Assembly: GCA_958405195.1 (NCBI GenBank)
Contig: CATYDM010000007.1
Span: 4,515-68,514, forward strand
DNA: 64,000 nt
Direction of reading: 5' to 3'
DNA from: an uncultured Collinsella sp.
GTDB lineage: Bacteria > Actinomycetota > Coriobacteriia > Coriobacteriales > Coriobacteriaceae
Under the pieces are notes generated by a model. It saw only the letters and a program-made list of their open reading frames with translations. It had not been told where the DNA came from and did not search any database. Below are positions 55,413 to 64,000 of the stretch, in pieces (within the stretch, counting starts at the first letter, position 1; the number at the start of each line of letters is the position of its first letter). Made by a program: the position numbers and the translations under genes.

Positions 55413-55447
55413 TAAAAACGGCCAAAATAAACCTATCCCTTTTTGGC
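55413..55447 (-). terminator. Terminator of moaA-moaCmobB
   Basis: On the minus strand GCCAAAA and TTTTGGC pair around a 13-base loop, followed by GTTTTTATC. Overlaps the last bases before the MoaC-MobB stop. Confidence 0.7.
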
Positions 55448-55452
55448 TGGTT

Positions 55453-56757
55453 TTAGGCCAGATAATCTTGAATCAGGTCGCAGATGGCCCGGGCGTCGTT
55501 GATGTTGATGGCTCGAGTCGCAAAGCCAGCATCGAAGGCCTGACGCGCCAGGGCCTCGTTGCAGGCAAGGGCCAGCGTGTGACCGTCGACCAGGTCGAGC
55601 GAGCTCTTGCCGCGCAGACGGTCGACACCGGAGCGCGCGACCACGATGTTGTCGAAGCCCTCGGTCTTGTAGCCCTCGATGATCACCACGTCAACATCGT
55701 TGTAGCGCGACAGCAGCTCGCGCGCGGGCATCTCGTCCTCCTCGCGCGTGTCGGCGTACTCCGCCCAGCGCGTGGCGCAGATGAGGCCCACGTGCTTGGA
55801 TCCGGCCTGGTGATGGCGCCAGGTGTCCTTAGCGGGCACATCGATATCAAAGCCGTGATGCCCGTGATGCTTGAGCGAACCCACGCGCAGGCCGCGGCGG
55901 GTGAGCTCAGCAATGACCTTCTCGACGAGCGTGGTCTTGCCCGAGTTTTGGTAGCCAATAAACGCAATCGCGGGGACGGCCGGTGTCGGAGCTGCAGGCG
56001 CGACGGCGGCTGGTGCGCTTGCGGGTGCGTCGCCCGCGGCTCCCACGGCCTTAGCAGCAGCAACCTGACGCTCGGCACGATCCCACACGCCCGAGCGGCC
56101 TCCCTCCTTGTGCAGCAGGCGCACGTCGACGATCTCCATGCCGCGATCGACCGCCTTGCACATGTCGTAAATGGTCAGACACGCAGCACTCGCGCCGGTC
56201 AACGCCTCCATCTCGATACCCGTCTTGCCCGTCACGCCCGCCGTGACCAGCACGTGAAAGCCGACCTGCCCGTCCGCGCGCGCCGGCGCCCAGCCCTCGG
56301 GCACGTCATCGACAGGCGTCCCCGCCGCAGCGATGGGCGCAATATCGCACTTGCTCTTGGTAATGAGCAACGGATGGCACATGGGAATGATGTCGCTCGT
56401 GCGCTTGATGGCCATGATGCCCGCCACGCGTGCGCAGGCAAGCACGTCGCCCTTTTTGGCGCGGTCCTGCAGCACCATGGCCTGCGTCTCGGGATGCATG
56501 AGGATGGTGCCTTCGGCGATGGCAATGCGATGAGTCTCGGCCTTGTCGGACACGTCGACCATGCGTACCTCGCCCTTGGCGTCCACGTGCGTCAGCTCGT
56601 CGCGGCGGGCGTCGCGGGCGGGCTCGGCAACAGCGCTGACAGACGGCTGCGCGGACGCGTCGGCGTTACCAGTATTAGCCGCGACTGAGGCTTTGTGGGC
56701 AGACATCGCGGCCCTGCGAGCGGCCTTGGTGGCGTCGGCGTACCTGCTCTTGGCCAT
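55453..56757 (-). CDS. MoaC-MobB fusion (molybdenum cofactor)
   Basis: 434 residues from ATG 56757, about eight bases after GGAGG. Residues ~54-225 are MoaC (cyclic pyranopterin monophosphate synthase: MVDVSDKAETHRIA, IIPMCHPL at 123-130, TGKTGIEMEALTGASAACLTIYDMCKA). An Ala/Pro linker (226-262) leads to MobB (~263-434) with P-loop GYQNSGKTTL and GSLKHHGHHGFDID. It combines the second step of molybdopterin synthesis with the GTP-binding partner of guanylylation. It follows moaA by four bases. The fusion order is unusual in my experience. Confidence 0.93.
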   Translation of the reverse strand: MAKSRYADATKAARRAAMSAHKASVAANTGNADASAQPSVSAVAEPARDARRDELTHVDAKGEVRMVDVSDKAETHRIAIAEGTILMHPETQAMVLQDRAKKGDVLACARVAGIMAIKRTSDIIPMCHPLLITKSKCDIAPIAAAGTPVDDVPEGWAPARADGQVGFHVLVTAGVTGKTGIEMEALTGASAACLTIYDMCKAVDRGMEIVDVRLLHKEGGRSGVWDRAERQVAAAKAVGAAGDAPASAPAAVAPAAPTPAVPAIAFIGYQNSGKTTLVEKVIAELTRRGLRVGSLKHHGHHGFDIDVPAKDTWRHHQAGSKHVGLICATRWAEYADTREEDEMPARELLSRYNDVDVVIIEGYKTEGFDNIVVARSGVDRLRGKSSLDLVDGHTLALACNEALARQAFDAGFATRAININDARAICDLIQDYLA

Positions 56758-56761
56758 ATGA

Positions 56762-57817
56762 TCATCCTCCGATTTGGGACATAAATCGTTGTGTGCCCTC
56801 AATTATCGCGTGTTCCTGCGGTTTGTGGGCCACGGCATCGCGCCAAATCGAAAGTACCTGCATATCATCACCACGGCGCAGCGCCTCACGCACCGAATAC
56901 TCAGCATCGCTGAACAGGCACGGACGCACGTTGCCATCGGCCGTCAGGCGCAGACGGTTGCAGTTCGCGCAAAAATGATTGGACATGGCGCTAATAAAGC
57001 CGACCGTTCCCGCCGCACCCGGAAAGTGCCAATAGCGCGCAGGGCCCGCGCCGGCAGGAGCGTCGCTGATGTCGAGCGGCTCGAGCTCGCCCAGTCCCGT
57101 CGCTGCGGCCCCGGCATTGATGCGCGCCCGCAGCTCGTCGCTCGGCACGGTATCGCTCGCGTCCCACAGCTCGGGATTGAGCGCGGGCGTATGCGGGTCC
57201 ACAGCGCAATGCGAGCTGGTGCGCTCGTCGCCGATGGGCATGTATTCGATAAAGCGCAGGTGGATAGGGCGGTCGACGGTCAGCCGTGCGAGGGCCGCCA
57301 CATCCTGGTTGAGCCGGCGCACCACAACGCAGTTGACCTTAACGGGCTCAAAGCCCCAAGCCAGCGCCGCGTCGATGCCCGCCATGGTCTGCTCGAGCCG
57401 GCCCAGGCGCGTGATCTTTCCAAAGAGCGTAGGGTCGAGTGTGTCGAGCGAAATGTTGACGCGGTTAAGCCCAGCGTCTTTGAGCTGCGGCGCCAGCTTG
57501 GGCAGCAGGGCGCCGTTGGTGGTGAGCGAGATGTCCTCAATCTGCGGGATCGCGCGAATGTCGCGAATGAGCGGAATGATACGGCGGCTGACTAGCGGCT
57601 CGCCGCCCGTCAGGCGCACGCGGCGAATGCCCTCCCCCGCCACCAAGCGCACAAAGCGGGCGATTTCCTCGGCGCTGAGCAGCTCGTCGTGCGCGCGGGG
57701 CGCCACGCCATCGGCCGGCATGCAGTAAATGCAGCGGAAATTGCACTTGTCGGTAACGGCAATACGCAGATAGTTGATATCGCGGCCAAAGCCGTCATGT
57801 TGCACGTGCCCGTCCAC
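56762..57817 (-). CDS. moaA: GTP 3',8-cyclase MoaA
   Basis: 351 residues. Radical-SAM CNFRCIYC with Cys25, Cys29 and Cys32; second cluster CANCNRLRLTADGNVRPC; typical GGEPLVSR and TTNGALLPKLA. The C-terminus ends in GG, as in MoaA where the final glycines are needed. It converts GTP to cyclised pterin, the substrate of the MoaC half of the next gene. The first gene of a two-gene operon; downstream molybdoenzyme genes are not in the window. Confidence 0.95.
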   Translation of the reverse strand: MDGHVQHDGFGRDINYLRIAVTDKCNFRCIYCMPADGVAPRAHDELLSAEEIARFVRLVAGEGIRRVRLTGGEPLVSRRIIPLIRDIRAIPQIEDISLTTNGALLPKLAPQLKDAGLNRVNISLDTLDPTLFGKITRLGRLEQTMAGIDAALAWGFEPVKVNCVVVRRLNQDVAALARLTVDRPIHLRFIEYMPIGDERTSSHCAVDPHTPALNPELWDASDTVPSDELRARINAGAAATGLGELEPLDISDAPAGAGPARYWHFPGAAGTVGFISAMSNHFCANCNRLRLTADGNVRPCLFSDAEYSVREALRRGDDMQVLSIWRDAVAHKPQEHAIIEGTQRFMSQIGG

Positions 57818-57949
57818 GCAGCCCTCCCCTCACGCGGCGTTTTATTCTTCGGAAAACATAATACCCCACGAGAGAATCATGCCGACACCCGTACGACAGG
57901 ACAGGTCGCTTCGAGCAAAACAGACTTTCCAAGCCCATCCTCAACACAG

Positions 57950-58009
57950 ACCATCACAACATTCGATGCTTTTCCCGTTTTTGGCAAAAACGTCGAATGT
58001 TGTGATGGT
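57950..58009. repeat. Palindromic repeat family A, copy 3
   Basis: ACCATCACAACATTCGA and TCGAATGTTGTGATGGT pair perfectly (17 bp) around a 26-base loop, between moaA and the 58050 gene. Confidence 0.9.
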
Positions 58010-58049
58010 TTGCCTGCCCACGGCACCCCGCGGAAGGACCAAAGCGTCC

Positions 58050-59087
58050 CTAAAGGCCGCCGTCCCAGTGCCGAATCACGAATTCTCGCAGGTCGTTCTG
58101 CCGCTTTTGGAACGCTTCGCTTCGGTCGCACTTGAGACCCATAGCGAGCGCGATAGCGTTCATCGCCCGGTGCAATTGCAGCTGGTGGGCAAACTGAGTC
58201 CCGGTGAGGACGATCATCCTAAAGCCCAGCGCGCTCAGCACGGTCATACGCTCCGCATCCGACGCGCTGCGCTGTTTATCAAGATGGTCCGAGCCGTTGT
58301 ATTCAATCCCCGTACCGCTCGCAGGCGCATATACGTCGATCTCGAAATACCCGGCCTTAGCGAGATACTTGAACTCGTTGGGGACATCGACCCGATGGTT
58401 GAGCTCAACCTTGGCGTATCCCAGCCCTCCCTGGGAACGCTTTGCTACGACCATGATTGCGGTGGCCGTCTCCATGGGCGACCGCGCGCCATCGTGCACG
58501 CGCCTGAGCACGGCGGCCGCGCGTATAGCCCCCTGACGAGATCGGTTCTCATTGCAATAAGCAATCAAGTCGGCAACGGTATACCTCTGCCCCATCTCGA
58601 TATAATCGCCTGTCGACAGATGATTCAAATGGTATCGGGCGCAGATTTCGTAGCCATATTCCAGCTGCTCGGGCTCGTTCATCCACGAACCCGCTTGGAC
58701 AAAGCACATGGCCTCATCAACCACTAGAAGGCCCTCTGCCACCTCGATAAGATGGCCTGGAGGTACCGGCGCCCCAAACACGTGGCACCTAAATCCAGCC
58801 GGCGTCGAGCGCTCAAAATCGAAGTTGACGAGCGTGTCGATATGATCGAGCTCTTCTCGTGGAATACCAAGCGCAACCAGATAGTCAGTAACGATCCCAA
58901 CTGCCGTTGAAGCCCTCAGCCCCTTGGCATCGAGTCCCAATTTGGGCAGGCTCGCGGTCGGCTCCGCCTCGCTAGCAAGCGAGTCCTCATCGTATAGGCT
59001 GCTTGCTCGCGAGAGCGGCTCGGACGGGCGCGCCACGTTGTGGTACAGCCAGGCAGTCTTATGGGACAGGACGATCGGCAGGTCCAT
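58050..59087 (-). CDS. Hypothetical protein with PD-(D/E)XK-like C-terminal domain
   Basis: 345 residues; ATG preceded by GGAGGG. The C-terminal ~110 residues (from FEIDVYAP to VLTGTQF) have a restriction-endonuclease-like pattern: EIDVYAP, then IEYNGSDH and RMIVLTGTQ, as in DUF559/Vsr-type folds. The N-terminal ~230 residues contain a winged-helix-like segment (NENRSRQGAIRAAAVLRRV) and resemble solitary 'endonuclease' proteins common in Coriobacteriia. Catalytic completeness cannot be judged; biological role unknown. Confidence 0.6.
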   Translation of the reverse strand: MDLPIVLSHKTAWLYHNVARPSEPLSRASSLYDEDSLASEAEPTASLPKLGLDAKGLRASTAVGIVTDYLVALGIPREELDHIDTLVNFDFERSTPAGFRCHVFGAPVPPGHLIEVAEGLLVVDEAMCFVQAGSWMNEPEQLEYGYEICARYHLNHLSTGDYIEMGQRYTVADLIAYCNENRSRQGAIRAAAVLRRVHDGARSPMETATAIMVVAKRSQGGLGYAKVELNHRVDVPNEFKYLAKAGYFEIDVYAPASGTGIEYNGSDHLDKQRSASDAERMTVLSALGFRMIVLTGTQFAHQLQLHRAMNAIALAMGLKCDRSEAFQKRQNDLREFVIRHWDGGL

Positions 59088-59188
59088 GAGCCCTCCAATG
59101 GAGTCGGATAACCAACCTTATTCCCCTGCCCACTGATCTGCACACCTTCGTGCGAAAGAAAGCAATTCCACCCGGCCGAGTGGCAGAA

Positions 59189-59253
59189 AAACCATCACAA
59201 CATTCGATGCTTTTCCTGATTTTGGCAAAAAACGTTGAATGTTGTGATGGTTT
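59189..59253. repeat. Palindromic repeat family A, copy 4
   Basis: Arms 59189-59207 and 59235-59253 pair at 18 of 19 positions, one G-T. It shares the TGCTTTTCCTG loop start with copy 3. Confidence 0.9.
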
Positions 59254-59407
59254 GAGGCGAGGTGAGGGGCACAGAGGGCCAAAGCATCGTGCTTGGAGCG
59301 TGACTATTTTTTCGCCCCGTCGTCAACACAAACCTTGACTCTATAATCGTTGTAGGGTTTTCACTACACTGGTACCTAAACGAACCAAGCCAGAAAGTAC
59401 CCTGCCC

Positions 59408-60754
59408 ATGGAACACGACCTCACACGCGGCAATGTCCTTAAGACCATCGCGGTCTTTGCCCTGCCTTATATGCTCTCGTACTTTTTGCAGATGCTCTAC
59501 GGCATGGCCGACCTGTACATGATGGGGCAGTTTAGCGGCGCCGCCGGCATCACCGCCGTGGGTAATGGCGCGCAGACGCTCTATATCATTACCGTGACGC
59601 TCGTGGGCCTGGCCATGGGAACGACGGTCATCGTCGGCCATGCCGTGGGCTCGCGCCGCTTCGACCGCGCCGAGACCGCCATCGGCAATACCATCACGCT
59701 GTTTATGGGCGTCTCGGTGGTACTGGCCGTCATCTTGTTTGCACTATGCCCGCAGATTGTGGCGCTCATTGGCACGCCGCCCGAGGCGGTCGAAGGCACC
59801 GCCGCCTACCTGCGTATCTGCTTTGTCGGCATTCCGTTTATTGCCGCATACAACATTCTCTCGGCCATCTTTCGCGGCCTGGGCGATTCGCGCTCGCCCA
59901 TGTACGTGATCGGCGTGGCATGCATCATTAACATCGCGCTCGATTTTCTGTTTATCGGCCACATGGGGCTCGGCCCCGTGGGCGCGGCGCTCGGCACGGT
60001 AACCGCCCAGACGGCAAGCGTTGCCCTCGCGCTCGTGTGGCTCAAGAGCCGTCGCACGAACATCCATGTTAAGCGCAGCGACCTGCGTCCCCAGCCCGAG
60101 GTGCTCAGCAGCATTCTTAAAATCGGCGTGCCCGTGGCAGTACAGGACGGCTGCATCCAGGTGGCGTTTATGTTTATCACCGTCATCGCCAACCATCGCG
60201 GCCTGGTCGACGCCGCCGCCGTGGGCCTGGTCGAAAAGATGATCAGCTTTTTGTTCATTGTGCCGAGCTCCATGGGTGCCACCGTCAGCGCGCTCACGGC
60301 GCAAAACGCCGGCGCGGGCAAGGGCGATCGTGCACGTCAGGTGCTCAAGGACGCTATGACGATCTCGGTGGTGTACGGCTGCCTGATCACGGTGCTGATG
60401 TGGCTGGTGGCGCCGGCGTTTATTGGCTTTTTTGCCAAGGACCCTGCGGTGGTCGCGGCCGGTACCGGCTATATGCACAGCTACATTTTCGACGCAATCT
60501 TTGCCGGCATCCACATTTGCTTTAGCGGCTTTTTCGCTGCGTATGGCAAGAGCTACATCGGCTTTGCGCACAACGTGCTGGCCGTGGCACTCATTCGCGT
60601 GCCCGGCGCCTGGCTGCTGTCGAACGCCTATTCCGACACGTTGTTTCCCATGGGTATCGCCTCGCCGTGCGGGTCGATTTTGTCGGCAGTCATCTGTGTT
60701 GTCGCGTTTACCGTGCTCAACCGCCGCGGAGCTTTTGACAAACTGATGGCGTAG
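59408..60754 (+). CDS. MATE-family efflux transporter
   Basis: 448 residues with twelve hydrophobic segments in two similar halves. MATE features: LTRGNVLKTIAVFALPYMLSY at the start, DLYMMGQFSG and AIFRGLGDSRSPMY. Drug/Na+ or H+ antiporter of the DinF/NorM-like family; substrate unknown. ATG 59408 has a weak upstream site (GAAAGTACC). Ends 157 bases before ligA, convergent. Confidence 0.93.
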   Translation: MEHDLTRGNVLKTIAVFALPYMLSYFLQMLYGMADLYMMGQFSGAAGITAVGNGAQTLYIITVTLVGLAMGTTVIVGHAVGSRRFDRAETAIGNTITLFMGVSVVLAVILFALCPQIVALIGTPPEAVEGTAAYLRICFVGIPFIAAYNILSAIFRGLGDSRSPMYVIGVACIINIALDFLFIGHMGLGPVGAALGTVTAQTASVALALVWLKSRRTNIHVKRSDLRPQPEVLSSILKIGVPVAVQDGCIQVAFMFITVIANHRGLVDAAAVGLVEKMISFLFIVPSSMGATVSALTAQNAGAGKGDRARQVLKDAMTISVVYGCLITVLMWLVAPAFIGFFAKDPAVVAAGTGYMHSYIFDAIFAGIHICFSGFFAAYGKSYIGFAHNVLAVALIRVPGAWLLSNAYSDTLFPMGIASPCGSILSAVICVVAFTVLNRRGAFDKLMA

Positions 60755-60852
60755 CGGGGCAACGCGAAATCGCCCTCATCGACGGCATCGTCAGCGACGA
60801 CCCGGCGACCCGAGTGACGCAGATCACGGTGCCGGTTTCCCCAGCAAAGTAA
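60755..60852 (+). pseudogene. Possible remnant of a coding sequence
   Basis: Right after the MATE stop, frame 1 reads REIALIDGIVSDDPATRV followed by TQITVPVSPAK and TAA, with host-like codon use but no start codon or ribosome site. It may be the tail of a lost gene or chance. Confidence 0.3.
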
Positions 60853-60855
60853 GAA

Positions 60856-60886
60856 CCGCCCGGAAGGCATCATGCTTCCCGGGCGG
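60856..60886. terminator. Bidirectional terminator between MATE gene and ligA
   Basis: CCGCCCGG and CCGGGCGG (with AAGGCATCATGCTT inner part also able to pair AAG/CTT) form a GC-rich hairpin; on the minus strand it is followed by TTCTTAC, on the plus by ATCTTCAATTT. Confidence 0.65.
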
Positions 60887-60910
60887 ATCTTCAATTTGGC
60901 TATCGACGCC

Positions 60911-63211
<2,301 letters not shown>

Positions 63212-63247
63212 TCAAACCGCACCGAATCGGCAGCCGCCAGACCGGGG

Positions 63248-63451
63248 TGGACAGCTAGTTCAGATACGTATAATTCTGCGAGCCTGGTCGTGTTCAGACG
63301 TCATCATTCCAGCCAATTTGGCCGCCCCGGGGGCTGCACGACCGACTCGTTCCCCCTTCTAGACTCCCATCCGAACCCCTTCCCCATCCCAAAACAGCTC
63401 AAAACGCATGCTGAACCGCCTCGGATTTATACGTATCTGAACTAACTGTCC
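63248..63451. mobile_element. MITE-like element with 28-bp terminal inverted repeats
   Basis: Ends 63248-63275 and 63424-63451 are inverted repeats with 26 of 28 matches, starting TGGACAGCTAGTTCAGATAC. The 204-bp interior has no gene. The ends differ from those of the element at 7597-7811, so it is a second family. It inserts upstream of ligA's start region. Confidence 0.65.
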
Positions 63452-63568
63452 AGGCTCACCCAGAATCGAGCAACTTCATATGCTCCTTTTTTAACTCAAT
63501 TTATCGCAGTTAATATTTTATATTGTGTTTGCAATATATTTTGGTATTATCAACGTGAGGTGATTGAA

Positions 63569-63970
63569 ATGAAGAATCAGTCCAAACGTTTCCTAACCAT
63601 CCTCGTCCCCCTTGTCCTTATAGCAGCCGCTTTGCTCGGCTTTTTCTGGAAGGACATTCCCTTTTCGAAAGACCTTTCCTTGCGGGGCGAAGTCGTTGCT
63701 GTGTATCACCCTTCCGCCAGCGGGGCAAGCGAAGGCCGCTTCGTTATCGCAAGCGAGCAATTCCAATCCGCACCGCTGCACCTCAACTTCAAAATCGATT
63801 CAACCATCCCCATTAAGGATCAGGATGGTAAGAAGGCAGAAGTCGGAGCCATCAAAGAAGGTGTCTACGTTGACGTAACCTGCACCGTCAACACCAGCAG
63901 CGATCCCGATCCCACAAAGCTGCCCGCCCTCATAACGCCAACAGCCATCATGATTACGCAAAAGGAATAG
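63569..63970 (+). CDS. Small membrane-anchored protein with OB-like domain (hypothetical)
   Basis: 133 residues from ATG 63569, five bases after AGGTGA. One N-terminal membrane anchor (RFLTILVPLVLIAAALLGFFW), then an extracellular beta-rich domain: LRGEVVAVYHPSASGASEGRFVIA, DVTCTVNTSSDPDPTKLPA. The shape is that of a small OB-fold lipoprotein-like domain. Codon use is AT-rich relative to neighbours, and the 63.47-63.56 kb promoter region is strongly AT-rich. Followed by GAAAGGAG, the site of a next gene that begins outside the window. Confidence 0.65.
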   Translation: MKNQSKRFLTILVPLVLIAAALLGFFWKDIPFSKDLSLRGEVVAVYHPSASGASEGRFVIASEQFQSAPLHLNFKIDSTIPIKDQDGKKAEVGAIKEGVYVDVTCTVNTSSDPDPTKLPALITPTAIMITQKE

Positions 63971-64000
63971 CTCGATGTCAGAAAGGAGTTTAAAAAATAA

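Noticed and set aside
63471..63568. Clear sigma-70 promoter for the 63569 gene
   Set aside because: AT-rich and full of TATA-like strings, but no pair of hexamers at 16-18 bp spacing stood out.

Overview
The window looks like a chromosome segment of a gut actinobacterium of the class Coriobacteriia, most likely Collinsella or a close relative (inference). The reasons are a high-GC genome with GC-rich codon use, a type III glutamine synthetase, GatCAB, a MetH lacking its own reactivation domain, a sortase-assembled pilus locus, and intergenic spacers full of short palindromic repeats. No 16S gene is present to confirm this.

Layout. (1) 1-7.2 kb is the right end of a siphovirus-like prophage: tail/baseplate genes, a diversity-generating retroelement (DGR) made of a variable tail protein, a variable repeat, a template repeat and a reverse transcriptase, then small phage genes, a holin, a C39-like peptidase and a GH25 endolysin. 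(2) 7.2-7.9 kb has a duplicated 92-bp sequence with a terminator and a tRNA-like T-arm, followed by a MITE-like element. (3) 7.9-24.3 kb is host core: glnN (minus); metF, a stand-alone MetH reactivation protein and metH (plus), with a DNA methyltransferase plus DUF4928-type nuclease inserted inside the met cluster; a UPF0210 protein, a methyltransferase, yhbY; a large SARP-like regulator and nagB (minus). (4) 24.5-33.6 kb holds PTS IIA, glmM, rpsI/rplM, a patatin, a tandem array of hairpin repeats, tmRNA, a toxin-antitoxin pair and an unusual P1B-type ATPase with a small membrane partner. (5) 33.7-43.7 kb holds a two-subunit ABC transporter with a divergent AraC regulator, a DUF4143 ATPase under a large palindrome, and gatCAB. 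(6) 44.0-52.5 kb is a pilus operon of tip adhesin, minor pilin, backbone pilin and class C sortase. (7) 52.8-64 kb holds a HAD phosphatase, an MFS exporter, a MoaC-MobB fusion with MoaA, a PD-(D/E)XK-like protein, a MATE exporter, ligA, another MITE-like element and a small membrane-anchored protein.

How the parts work together. The DGR would rewrite the C-terminal 37 codons of a tail protein and so could retarget the phage to variable surface receptors. All 18 VR/TR differences fall at template adenines, the signature of adenine-specific mutagenic retrohoming. MetF supplies methyl-tetrahydrofolate to MetH, and the separate reactivation protein rescues oxidised cobalamin. NagB, GlmM and the glucose-type IIA sit together around amino-sugar use and cell-wall precursor supply. 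The pilus genes are tandem and partly overlapping, with the housekeeping of assembly done by the adjacent sortase.

The intergenic space between 43.9 and 59.3 kb carries two families of palindromic repeats (four copies each), and two longer inverted-repeat elements sharing a GC-rich end lie near 18.4 and 40.1 kb. The DGR and these repeats are the most interesting unexplained material.
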